A stretch of 64,000 nt of DNA from Ornithinibacillus sp047228935 (GCF_047228935.1 NZ_JBFEGG010000001.1:1468870-1532869), one strand, 5' to 3'; counted from the first letter of the stretch, positions 1 through 7,833 are shown. Made by a program: numbers and translations. The notes: generated by a model from the sequence alone, not told the origin.

Positions 1-224
1 AGTATCGATATCTTCTCACCACAGCGCTTACATTTACCTAGTAAAAATATGTATGAAAAAACAGGGATAAGTTCATACCACGATAAAGAATGCTTACAGC
101 CTGGACACATCGACCTTCCTTCTGTAAAAGATTCATGTATAGGGACCCGCAAGCCGACTACATTGTAAAACGAACCAAAAATCAGTCCAAAAATTAAAAA
201 GAAAATAGTAAATAGTATTTCCAA
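1..224 (-). CDS. pilD: Prepilin peptidase (PilD/ComC type), 3' end outside window
   Basis: This is the N-terminal 74 residues of the membrane aspartyl peptidase that cleaves the leader of type IV prepilins and N-methylates the new first residue. Visible are a hydrophobic first segment containing the family pattern GLIFGSFYNVVGLRVP and two CxxC pairs (CPGC, CKRC) of the zinc-binding cytoplasmic loop. Translation most likely starts at a TTG at 224, eight bases after an AGGAG ribosome binding site; no ATG fits. The gene follows the pilin gene by 111 bases on the same strand and is cut by the left window edge, so the catalytic aspartates are not seen. ComC of the competence system is the alternative name; the pilus-gene context favours PilD. 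Confidence 0.9.
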   Translation of the reverse strand, partial: MEILFTIFFLIFGLIFGSFYNVVGLRVPIHESFTEGRSMCPGCKHSLSWYELIPVFSYIFLLGKCKRCGEKISI

Positions 225-335
225 CTGAAACTCTCCTATTTTAGGTAACTTTTCATAATATATATTAAACAAACGCCCTGCAGATTTCATGCATGGGCGT
301 TGTTAAAATAATTTTTTCGATATATTTTTTCATCA

Positions 336-701
336 TTAAGAAGTTGGTTCACCAGAATAAACATAGTTTTTATCAACTGTTCCGGCATAAGGATCATCTG
401 TACCAGGAATTACAGGTTCATCCTCTAAATACCCCGCATTCTTTAATTCAGTTACTGATAAAACTCCATCATCGTTATCATCAACTAGATCCCAGTCCCC
501 AGCAATGTCTGCTAATCTTGCAGCATTTTCAATCAATTTAACACTAGCAGCACGAGAATCTTCTTGGGCATTCTTAATCACATTCCCAACACTAGGAATA
601 GCAATCGCTAAAATAACACCTAATATAACAATTACTGCTAACAACTCTACCAATGTAAAGCCTTTTTCCTTCTTCATTACTTTCTTTAAATAGTTCCTCA
701 T
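336..701 (-). CDS. Type IV major pilin with an EF-hand-like calcium loop
   Basis: The 121-residue prepilin has a short basic leader, the class III cleavage site KKEKG|FTLVE (cleavage after Gly14, Glu at mature position 5), and a hydrophobic helix to about residue 42. The small globular part contains D74-D-N76-D-D78-G79-V-L81-S82-V-T-E85, which meets every position of a 12-residue EF-hand loop. The ATG at 701 follows the strong ribosome binding site AGGTGGGG by seven bases. The gene has its own promoter and a c-di-GMP class II riboswitch in its leader, and sits between pilC and the prepilin peptidase gene. Its small size and private regulation suggest it is the major subunit; a competence-type pseudopilin such as ComGC is less likely given the adjacent pilT. 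Confidence 0.9.
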   Translation of the reverse strand: MRNYLKKVMKKEKGFTLVELLAVIVILGVILAIAIPSVGNVIKNAQEDSRAASVKLIENAARLADIAGDWDLVDDNDDGVLSVTELKNAGYLEDEPVIPGTDDPYAGTVDKNYVYSGEPTS

Positions 702-741
702 GTTTATTCCCCACCTTTTATAAATATCATTTTATAAACAG

Positions 742-815
742 TGTAGGACGGTTGCACTACTCACTCTTAGCTATCCAAGTGCCCAAATAAAGATAGCTCT
801 TCATCGTACCCTACA
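742..815 (-). promoter_or_regulatory. Cyclic di-GMP class II riboswitch upstream of the pilin
   Basis: Read on the minus strand, the leader RNA contains GATGAAGAGC, TTTATTTGGGCACTTG and GAGTAGTGCAACCG in that order, the conserved core of the c-di-GMP-II aptamer as known from Clostridium. P1 is a perfect 6-bp helix (TGTAGG at 815-810 with CCTACA at 747-742). P2 is a perfect 7-bp helix (AGCTATC at 798-792 with GATAGCT at 775-769). GCAC after P2 can pair with GTGC of the 3' segment to form the pseudoknot. The aptamer starts about ten bases after the predicted transcription start and ends 40 bases before the pilin ATG. Recognition is from remembered consensus plus covariation-style pairing; no covariance-model score was computed. 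Confidence 0.9.
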
Positions 816-823
816 TAAGTCCT

Positions 824-858
824 AGATTAATTATACGTCATCAGTTTCTTTTTTTCTA
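824..858 (-). promoter_or_regulatory. Sigma-A-type promoter of the pilin gene
   Basis: On the minus strand a perfect -10 box TATAAT (835-830) is preceded, 17 bases away, by TAGAAA (858-853), a 4/6 match to TTGACA. The predicted start near 824 places the c-di-GMP-II aptamer at the 5' end of the transcript. The pilin can thus be transcribed separately from the upstream pilB-pilT-pilC genes. Confidence 0.6.
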
Positions 859-1049
859 CAAAATATATTGCTTGTCTGATAAAAATCGAGTAAAAAATAT
901 ATTATACTAACCCTTACTTAATTGACTATTTATAACTCAAAAATTACCTAAACCATTTTTAATCCATTGCGATAACCAATACCTCCATCCATGCTTATTA
1001 TCCCTGGTGGACTGTTATCATGAATCATTACGTCGACTTTTTAAAGTTA

Positions 1050-2249
1050 TCACTGAATGGTTTCAAACAATGAAAACATCGGAATTACCACAGCTGTTAT
1101 GATACTTCCTACAATAATGGTTAAAATAATAATCATTATTGGTTCAATTAATGTTTTAATGCGACTTGATAGCTGTTCTACTTCTTCTTCATAAAATTCT
1201 GCGGCTTTCAGTAACATTTTATCTAAAGTACCTGTTTTTTCACCGATTTGAATCATTTGTATGATTAATGCCGGAAACGCCCAATGCCCCTCCATCGGCT
1301 TTGTAATGGATTCTCCTACTTCTAAAGCTCTTCTAGAATCTCCAAGTACTCTATTTATCACTCGATTTCCCACCACTCTTTCCGTGATTTCAATTGAACG
1401 TAAAATAGGTACTGCACTATTTACTAGTGTACTCAATGTTTGTGTCATACGAACTAAAGCACTTTTATGGACTAAAGTTCCTAGAAAAGGGAATTTCATT
1501 TTTATAATATCCACACGATACGCAAATTCTTCCCTTTGCAGGAAGTACTTATAAAGTATACTCCCGATAGTAATCAGTAATATGAATACCCACCAGTAAC
1601 TTGCTAACCAATCACTTAAATTTAAAATAAACTGTGTAAACGGAGGAATATCTCCACCAAACGAATTTAACATTCCTATAAACCGGGGAACAACAAAAAT
1701 TAATAAAAATCCCGTAAGAAATAATGTTACAATACCAACAATACTAGGATAAATTAAAGCCGAAATAACTTTTTGGCGGTTTCGATACTCTTTTTCAAAG
1801 TAATCTGCCATTTCATTAAGAATTTCGTCTAGCTTACCACTTGCCTCGCCAGCACGAATCATATTGATTAACAAAGGTGGGAAAATTTTAGGATGTCTTT
1901 CTACTGATTTCGATAATGCTTGTCCTTTTTCAAGTTGTTTTTCAATATCGGTTAAAGCATTTTTTAATACTATACTTTCAGACTGTTTTATCATCGTTTT
2001 CGTTGCATCTGATATCGAAATACCCGCATGAATTAACGTGGCATACTGCCTTAAAAAGATAACAAGATCTTTATGATTTATTTTCCGATGAATCGTTATA
2101 TCTTTATTCCAAATGGTTGATTCTTTAATTTCAATGACAACCTGACCATTACTCTGAAGTAGCATTAAGGCTTCCTCTTTTGAATTAGCATTAATCTTCC
2201 CTTTAATTTTTTCTCCTGATAGGTTCTTACCAGTATATTGAAATTCCAT
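1050..2249 (-). CDS. pilC: Type IV pilus inner-membrane platform protein PilC
   Basis: The 399-residue protein has the two tandem GspF/PilC (T2SSF) domains, each a helical cytoplasmic bundle followed by membrane helices (about 165-225 and 370-395). Characteristic motifs are FLRQYATLIHAG, GEASGKLDEILNEMA and, in the second copy, GEKTGTLDKMLLKAA. PilC anchors the motor ATPases to the membrane and transmits their rotation to the assembling pilus. Its ATG lies two bases after the pilT stop, and its ribosome binding site (AAGGGAG) is inside the end of pilT, so the two are translationally coupled. Length is normal for the family. Confidence 0.95.
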   Translation of the reverse strand: MEFQYTGKNLSGEKIKGKINANSKEEALMLLQSNGQVVIEIKESTIWNKDITIHRKINHKDLVIFLRQYATLIHAGISISDATKTMIKQSESIVLKNALTDIEKQLEKGQALSKSVERHPKIFPPLLINMIRAGEASGKLDEILNEMADYFEKEYRNRQKVISALIYPSIVGIVTLFLTGFLLIFVVPRFIGMLNSFGGDIPPFTQFILNLSDWLASYWWVFILLITIGSILYKYFLQREEFAYRVDIIKMKFPFLGTLVHKSALVRMTQTLSTLVNSAVPILRSIEITERVVGNRVINRVLGDSRRALEVGESITKPMEGHWAFPALIIQMIQIGEKTGTLDKMLLKAAEFYEEEVEQLSSRIKTLIEPIMIIILTIIVGSIITAVVIPMFSLFETIQ

Positions 2250-2251
2250 AA

Positions 2252-3292
2252 CTAGTAACTCCCTTCACGAATAAAAGGAGCAGCAGCTTCTTGCGTAATA
2301 AGGTCTTCCTGAAGAAGTCTTTTTATATCCATTTCCAACGTATGCATCCCATACTCTTTCGATGTTTGTAGTACATTTTGTACTTGGTGCAATTTTTCAT
2401 TACGTATTAAATTTTTAACAGCGGATGTATTCACAAGTACTTCTGTTGCTACACGTCGGGTAGTTCTATCCTTTGTAATTAGTAATCTTTGAGATATTAC
2501 AGCTTTTAAAATATTCGATAGTTGTATACGGATTTGCGATTGCTGTTCAACTGGAAAAACATCAATAATTCTTTCTATTGTTGATACTGCACCAATTGTA
2601 TGAACCGTTCCTAAAACTAAATGGCCAGTCTCAGCCGCTGTAATTGCAGTAGAAATAGTCTCCAAATCTCTCATTTCACCTACTAGTATGACATCCGGAT
2701 CTTGGCGTAAGCTCGCTCTTAATCCAGCTGCAAAACTATTTGTATCAAAGCCAACCTCACGCTGGTCAATTACTGATTTATCATGGGAATGCATGTATTC
2801 GATTGGATCTTCTAATGTAATAATATGCTTTTTCATCGTATGGTTCATATAATCAATCATTGAAGCTAATGTAGTACTTTTCCCACTACCAGTTGGTCCG
2901 GTAACAAGAATTAAGCCTTGAGTCTCTTCCATTAGCTTTTTAGAAATTGCTGGTAAATGGAGCTCCTCTATTGATGGAATTCTAGTGGGAACGATACGAA
3001 TTGCTAACGATAACTCGCCACGTTGGTAATAAGTGTTTACTCTAAAGCGTGAAACTCCATGAATCCCATATGAAAAATCCAGCTCTCGTTCACTTTTTAG
3101 CTGTAACCATTTATCCTCTGGTAGTATCGATTTTACAATTTCTGTAGTATCCTTAGGTGTGATTTTAGGCAAATCTTGTTCTATTAAATTTCCATTCACC
3201 CTAAAAACAGGGGGTTTTCCTATAGTAATATGTACATCGGATGCTTGCAGATGATAAGCAAGCGTAAGCCATTTATCCAGTTGTTCCTTCAT
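2252..3292 (-). CDS. pilT: Twitching motility retraction ATPase PilT
   Basis: The 346-residue hexameric ATPase powers pilus retraction. It has the N-terminal PAS-like segment (ASDVHITIGKPPVFRVNG), Walker A GPTGSGKS (132-139), the Asp box and Walker B region DPDVILVGEMRD, and the His box TAAETGHLVLGTVHT. The family C-terminal retraction motif AIRNLIRE appears as AVKNLIRNEK. It is 11 bases downstream of pilB, with ribosome binding site AGGGGG. A dedicated PilT separates this system from DNA-uptake pseudopili of the B. subtilis ComG type, which lack one, and predicts twitching or surface attachment. Confidence 0.95.
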   Translation of the reverse strand: MKEQLDKWLTLAYHLQASDVHITIGKPPVFRVNGNLIEQDLPKITPKDTTEIVKSILPEDKWLQLKSERELDFSYGIHGVSRFRVNTYYQRGELSLAIRIVPTRIPSIEELHLPAISKKLMEETQGLILVTGPTGSGKSTTLASMIDYMNHTMKKHIITLEDPIEYMHSHDKSVIDQREVGFDTNSFAAGLRASLRQDPDVILVGEMRDLETISTAITAAETGHLVLGTVHTIGAVSTIERIIDVFPVEQQSQIRIQLSNILKAVISQRLLITKDRTTRRVATEVLVNTSAVKNLIRNEKLHQVQNVLQTSKEYGMHTLEMDIKRLLQEDLITQEAAAPFIREGSY

Positions 3293-3303
3293 CTTATTTC
3301 CCC

Positions 3304-4932
3304 CTATACATTTATAGAAACTTGCATTATTTCTTCTAAAGTAGTAAACCCACGCTTCATTTTCTCAAGTCCATCTTGAATTAAGAAGGACATGCCTTGA
3401 TCTTTAGCATATTTTTTTATATTTGTTAGTGGTTTGTTATTTAATAACATATTGCGTATTTCATCATCAAAAATTAAAATTTCATGAAGGGCAATTCTTC
3501 CACGATATCCGCTGTTATGACAAGAACTACAACCTTCACCGTAATATATACGATCCACTTCTAATCCATTGTTATAAAAAATCTCTTTTTCCATTTCTGT
3601 TGGGTTTCTATCCGTTCTACAGTCCCTACAAATTCGTCGAACTAAACGCTGTGCAACTACCCCCTTAAGGGAAGATACTACTAAATAAGGCTCTATTCCC
3701 ATTTCAATTAGTCTTGGAACCGTATCAACAGCAATGTTTGTGTGTAATGTGCTGAAAACTAGATGTCCAGTGAGCGAAGAACGGATTGCAATTTCCGCTG
3801 TTTCTTGGTCACGAATTTCTCCGACCATGATAATATTTGGATCTTGTCTTAAAATCGAACGTAACCCGTTAGCAAAGGTAAGTCCGATTGAACTATTTAC
3901 TTGTACCTGATTTATCCCTTCCATTTGATACTCGACCGGATCTTCTACCGTCACGATATTAACGCTTTCTTTATTTAAATAATGTAATGCAGCATATAAG
4001 GTTGATGTTTTCCCAGATCCAGTTGGTCCTGTTAATAACACGAGGCCAGAAGGCTGATTGATTAATTTTAAATACTTCTTATGATTTTCTTCGGAAAAAT
4101 TCAAATCACTAAAGTTCATAAGTGCATTATTCAAATCTAATATTCTGATAACCACTTTCTCACCGTGGACAGTTGGTAAACAAGATATACGTAAATCAAC
4201 TGGTGTTACGCCAACTGTTGTCTTTATTCGTCCATCCTGTGGTAGCCTCGTTTGCGTTATATTTAAATCAGCTAAAATTTTTATTCTAGCAATTAGTGAA
4301 TTTTGCATCTTCTTTGGTACTGTTCTTTCCGTATGCAACCTACCATCAATTCGGTACCGAATATTTACTTCTATTTCACGTGGATCAATATGTATATCAC
4401 TAGCTTTTAATTGAACACCTGTAGATAATATTTGATCAAGTAACTGAATAACTGTACTTTCATCATCGTCATTCATTGTTTCTATACTTCTAGGCGAATT
4501 GCTTTTCACATAAAATTTATTAATAGCATAAAGAATATCATCTTTCGTCGCAATGACAGGTTTAATATTAAATCCAGTAGCTAACTCTAAATCATCTATG
4601 ACATAATAATCCATCGGGTCTTTCATTGCTATAAGAAGTGAATTGTCTTCTATTTTGAGAGGGATAATGTAATTCTTCTCCGCCGTTTCTCTAGAAACAA
4701 ATGATAATACACGTTCATCGACCGGATATTGATAAAGTGATACATGGGGAATGCCTAACTGTAATTCCAGTACTTGAATTAGTTGTTGCTCGGTTACATA
4801 ACCTGACTTCAGTAAAACATCACCAAGCTTTTGATCGGGGCGTTTATGTTCTAAAGCTTCATCAATTTGTTGCTCGGTAACTAGACCGGCTTCTTTAAGA
4901 AGATCTCCTAGTCGTTTACGTGTTGCCATCAT
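3304..4932 (-). CDS. pilB: Type IV pilus extension ATPase PilB with MshEN-type N-domain
   Basis: The 542-residue ATPase drives pilus assembly. The N-terminus carries two copies of the MshEN signature: RLGDLLKEAGLV at 7-18 and KLGDVLLKSGYV at 35-46, the second ending in LELQ. In the family this fold binds c-di-GMP. The ATPase core has Walker A GPTGSGKT (302-309), the Asp/Walker B segment DPNIIMVGEIRD, a His box, and a zinc site of two CxxC pairs (CRDC, CSSC). The ATG at 4932 overlaps the stop of the upstream gene by one base (TAATG). GspE of a type II secretion system is homologous, but there is no outer membrane here and pilT is adjacent. Confidence 0.95.
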   Translation of the reverse strand: MMATRKRLGDLLKEAGLVTEQQIDEALEHKRPDQKLGDVLLKSGYVTEQQLIQVLELQLGIPHVSLYQYPVDERVLSFVSRETAEKNYIIPLKIEDNSLLIAMKDPMDYYVIDDLELATGFNIKPVIATKDDILYAINKFYVKSNSPRSIETMNDDDESTVIQLLDQILSTGVQLKASDIHIDPREIEVNIRYRIDGRLHTERTVPKKMQNSLIARIKILADLNITQTRLPQDGRIKTTVGVTPVDLRISCLPTVHGEKVVIRILDLNNALMNFSDLNFSEENHKKYLKLINQPSGLVLLTGPTGSGKTSTLYAALHYLNKESVNIVTVEDPVEYQMEGINQVQVNSSIGLTFANGLRSILRQDPNIIMVGEIRDQETAEIAIRSSLTGHLVFSTLHTNIAVDTVPRLIEMGIEPYLVVSSLKGVVAQRLVRRICRDCRTDRNPTEMEKEIFYNNGLEVDRIYYGEGCSSCHNSGYRGRIALHEILIFDDEIRNMLLNNKPLTNIKKYAKDQGMSFLIQDGLEKMKRGFTTLEEIMQVSINV

Positions 4933-5387
4933 TATTCCCCATTTCCTTTTATTTTTATCGTAATTTCGCTTGTCTCTTCTACAGTTTTTGCAAAGGCGGT
5001 TCCTTTACTGCTATAGGCAATTACTATTTCTATACTACCTTCTGAATATGGGATACTAGTTGGTAACTCTAATTCAAAATATCTATTGCTATCGATTTCC
5101 TTTTTTCCTCGTAATTCATTATTCAATTGATTAATTTTCGATAACAATTCATTTATTCCACCATTGTTTAACGTTTGTTGCAACTCGTCTTGCATGTTCT
5201 CCAAATGATATTGATAATAATCCATTCCCATACTAGCTATATTTTTTGCGTCAATATGTTTTTCCATAGTATTTATTTGCGTCGAGGTGTTTATAGCTTG
5301 GTAAAATAACACCATGATAAACAATAATATTAATGTAATGATAGACAAAGTTAATACGAACGCTACACCTTTTTGATTGTTAATCAT
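4932..5387 (-). CDS. PilX-like minor pilus component
   Basis: The protein begins with a short polar stretch and one long hydrophobic helix (residues about 7-30, GVAFVLTLSIITLILL), the arrangement of PilX/GspK N-terminal domains, which often lack a strict FTLVE motif. The rest (125 residues) is soluble, with a predicted helical stretch about 45-95 followed by beta-rich sequence. I prefer the ATG at 5387, which overlaps the upstream stop and follows GGTGAT at good spacing; an in-frame ATG at 5399 has no clear ribosome binding site. Position between another minor pilin and pilB suggests a role in the initiation or tip complex, which is inference. Confidence 0.7.
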   Translation of the reverse strand: MINNQKGVAFVLTLSIITLILLFIMVLFYQAINTSTQINTMEKHIDAKNIASMGMDYYQYHLENMQDELQQTLNNGGINELLSKINQLNNELRGKKEIDSNRYFELELPTSIPYSEGSIEIVIAYSSKGTAFAKTVEETSEITIKIKGNGE

Positions 5388-5799
5388 TCCTATCACCATT
5401 TAAATAGATGTATGTATCACTTAGCATTTTATTTTCCTCATCATATATTTCAATATGGGTCTGGTATAGATTTGTCCCTGTTTCCTTACATAATGAAATA
5501 ACAGGATAATAGTTATCCATATAGGTAAATGTATCACTCAAGTTAATTGGATTACTCATATTAGGACAATCATTACTCTGATCTAATGTAGATAGTATAT
5601 TGCTATTTTTTATATCAAAGGCTGCTTGATCTAATAAATTACTTCCTCTTAATTGATTATCAGCGCTACTCGTCCAACCAATTATTTGTGGAAAAATAGG
5701 TAAAAGTATGGCCACAACTATTCCAAGAATCGTAATTGATGCTATAATCTCTACAAGGGTAAAACCATTACTAGATAATAAATGAGACCTTCTATTCAA
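5380..5799 (-). CDS. Minor type IV prepilin (PilV/GspI-like)
   Basis: A 139-residue protein with the prepilin motif NG|FTLVEIIASITILG followed by a hydrophobic helix. The soluble part has two cysteines (in NDCPN and SLCKE) that could form a disulfide. I place the start at a TTG at 5799, six bases after GGAGTGG. The longer frame back to 5928 would start upstream of the likely promoter and add a segment unlike a prepilin leader. It is the first gene of the leftward cluster (minor pilin, pilX-like, pilB, pilT, pilC), and its 3' end overlaps the next gene by eight bases, implying coupled translation. Confidence 0.8.
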   Translation of the reverse strand: MNRRSHLLSSNGFTLVEIIASITILGIVVAILLPIFPQIIGWTSSADNQLRGSNLLDQAAFDIKNSNILSTLDQSNDCPNMSNPINLSDTFTYMDNYYPVISLCKETGTNLYQTHIEIYDEENKMLSDTYIYLNGDRND

Positions 5800-5832
5800 T
5801 AGAATCCACTCCAAATATCGGACTTTTATCCT

Positions 5833-5841
5833 ATTATACCA
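5833..5841 (-). promoter_or_regulatory. Extended -10 promoter of the leftward pil operon
   Basis: On the minus strand TGGTATAAT (5841-5833) is a perfect extended -10 element (TGnTATAAT). The expected transcription start is about 27 bases upstream of the TTG of the first minor pilin gene. There is no good -35 box, as is usual for extended -10 promoters. The site lies inside the narrow divergent interval shared with the beta-helix pilin gene. Confidence 0.55.
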
Positions 5842-5861
5842 TCTAATCGGATGTGATAAAT

Positions 5862-6947
5862 ATGCTATTTCGTCAATTAAAAAATGAAAAGGGGCTAACT
5901 TTAGTAGAGTTACTCGCAACCATTTCATTATTTACCATTATCATAGCTCTCTCAACTGCTCTTATATTTCAACTTTTTCAAAACGAAGAAACTAGTTCAG
6001 AAAGAATCAATTTAGTTCAAGAAACGAATGTATTAGTAAATCAACTTAAGAATGATTATTTAAAGGAAAGTGACACGCTTTCACAATATACGAGGTTCAA
6101 TCTTTGTCTTAGTCAACCTAATGATATTCAGATATCAAAATTTGTAATAAATGAAAATGAAAGTCTCCAAATAGTAAATGGCTGTATTAAAGAGGTTATT
6201 GCTCAAGAAACACTTCCCATAACCATTACCACAACAAATCGTAGTGGTTATGAGATTACGGTTAAAACTACTTGGAAGTCAATCAAGAACCCACCACCGA
6301 TAGTATTAACTGATGAACCCGAAGAAGAAGTCCCGTCCGAATTTAATGAAGTAGATAAGATTGTATCATGTATTTACGATGGCAATACTAAATTTACCGT
6401 TCGTCAAATTGGTTCTTGGCAATGTCCAAAAATATCTATCAATAATGGTAGTACACTTTTTTCTAACAACAACCTGTCTATTCATGATGTTGAATTTATG
6501 ATTGATAACAACTTATACGCCGATAAGGCTTTTAGATTGGATAATTCAACCGAAATAAATGTAGGAAAGAATGCCTTTATAGAGCAAAACCTTAGTTTAT
6601 ATTGGAATACCTCCATTAATGTTCAAAGGAATTTTACATCTCTGGCTGAGACACTATTACATAACAATTCCAACATTAACATTGGTGGAGATGCCAAATT
6701 TAACAATCTGAAATTGTACTCAACATCAGCTGTAGTAGTTAATGGGGATGCTTCTTTTAATGGTCCTGTCCGTATAGAAAATCAAGCCAACATAATCATA
6801 AAAGGCAATGCCACATTCTACATGCCTGTAGATTTTAATTCATCTAGTGGAAAAATCTGCACTGAAGGAAACGCTATTTTTCATTCAACTGTAAGCTCTC
6901 CAAATAATATTATAATTAAAAATGGCACTGGAAGCTGTGACTTATAA
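5862..6947 (+). CDS. Pilin-like protein with a C-terminal beta-helix-like domain
   Basis: The 361-residue protein opens with the prepilin signature EKG|LTLVELLATISLF and a hydrophobic helix, then a PilW-like linker region to about residue 150 and a Pro/Glu-rich hinge (PPPIVLTDEPEEEVPSE). The last 170 residues are Asn-rich with short repeated strands such as INIGGDAKFNN, VVVNGDASFNG and IIIKGNATFYM, the periodic pattern of a right-handed parallel beta-helix. Four cysteines (SCIYDG, WQC, KICTEG, GSCDL) could brace it. I choose the ATG at 5862 because GGATGTGAT precedes it by four bases; GTG at 5853 is possible. It is divergent from the pil operon and ends at a shared terminator. A tip adhesin or minor pilin is the likely role (inference). 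Confidence 0.75.
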   Translation: MLFRQLKNEKGLTLVELLATISLFTIIIALSTALIFQLFQNEETSSERINLVQETNVLVNQLKNDYLKESDTLSQYTRFNLCLSQPNDIQISKFVINENESLQIVNGCIKEVIAQETLPITITTTNRSGYEITVKTTWKSIKNPPPIVLTDEPEEEVPSEFNEVDKIVSCIYDGNTKFTVRQIGSWQCPKISINNGSTLFSNNNLSIHDVEFMIDNNLYADKAFRLDNSTEINVGKNAFIEQNLSLYWNTSINVQRNFTSLAETLLHNNSNINIGGDAKFNNLKLYSTSAVVVNGDASFNGPVRIENQANIIIKGNATFYMPVDFNSSSGKICTEGNAIFHSTVSSPNNIIIKNGTGSCDL

Positions 6948-7028
6948 TGAAAATAAGGCGTAAAATGTAGACAAATATCAATAGATTCGACTATCTAATC
7001 TTGGAATAAATGACTTTAATTCAACTTA

Positions 7029-7055
7029 AAAACGTGAGCAAAGTGCTCACGTTTT
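7029..7055. terminator. Bidirectional terminator after the beta-helix pilin and ytkL
   Basis: AAAACGTGAGCA and TGCTCACGTTTT form a 12-bp stem around a three-base loop, with A and T runs on both sides. It lies between convergent genes ending at 6947 and 7075 and can serve both. Confidence 0.9.
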
Positions 7056-7074
7056 TTATATCCTTCTCATACCA

Positions 7075-7755
7075 TTAAAGTTCTAACACACTGCCTGCAT
7101 GCATAACTTTCCCTTCACCGGTCTTCAACTTACGTACGAAATCTTCAGGATTCTGCTCAATTACGGGAAATGTATTGTAATGAATTGGAACAACTATTTT
7201 TGCTTTAATCCAATCCGCTGCAATTAATGCATCATCAGGACCCATTGTAAAATTATCTCCAATAGGAATAAACGCTACATCAATATCATGCATTTCACCA
7301 TACATTTTCAAATCAGTAAATAAAGCTGTATCCCCAAGATGATAGATGGTTTTCCCTTCAACCGTTAATAAAATCCCTGCTGGCATACCGGTATATATAA
7401 TTGTTCCATCTTCCTCTGAGAAGCCCGAGCCATGAAATGCTTGAGTAAATTTCACTTTCCCAAAATCAAATTCTCTAGAACCTCCAATATGCATCCCATG
7501 AACTTTCACACCCTTAGTATCTAAATAGTCCGCTAGTTCATTTGGAGCGATGACAAGTGCATCATTTCTTTTAGCAATTTCAACTGTGTCCCCAACATGA
7601 TCATTATGACCATGAGTTAGTAATATGTAATCTGCCTTCACTTCATCTGCGTTTAAATCACATAATCCATTTCCCGTTATAAATGGGTCTATTAATATCG
7701 TATTCTTATCTGATTCCACTTTTACAACAGCATGTCCATGATAAGATACTTTCAT
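7075..7755 (-). CDS. ytkL: Metal-dependent hydrolase, UPF0173 family (YtkL)
   Basis: A 226-residue metallo-beta-lactamase-fold protein. The metal-binding motif is LTHGHNDHVGD, with further ligands in HLGDTALF and a C-terminal IPIHYNTF-like segment (VVPIHYNTFP). It is the full length of the B. subtilis YtkL family, whose substrate is unknown. Transcribed alone, leftwards, ending at the hairpin at 7029-7055. Confidence 0.9.
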   Translation of the reverse strand: MKVSYHGHAVVKVESDKNTILIDPFITGNGLCDLNADEVKADYILLTHGHNDHVGDTVEIAKRNDALVIAPNELADYLDTKGVKVHGMHIGGSREFDFGKVKFTQAFHGSGFSEEDGTIIYTGMPAGILLTVEGKTIYHLGDTALFTDLKMYGEMHDIDVAFIPIGDNFTMGPDDALIAADWIKAKIVVPIHYNTFPVIEQNPEDFVRKLKTGEGKVMHAGSVLEL

Positions 7756-7833
7756 AAAGCTTCATCCCTTTCGATTTTGTTCTTTACAATATATATTCTA
7801 CATTTATGGCCAATTTCCTTTAAAAATACAATA

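Noticed and set aside
948..1028. 26-codon open frame on the minus strand between pilC and the pilin promoter (starting MIHDNSPPG)
   Set aside because: No ribosome binding site before its ATG, no recognisable homology, and the length is expected by chance.
1..6947. Reading the pilus locus as a competence (com) pseudopilus operon
   Set aside because: A dedicated PilT, an MshEN-type PilB, a riboswitch-controlled pilin and PilV/PilX-like minor pilins fit a retractable type IV pilus; comGA-GG order and short ComGA are not seen.
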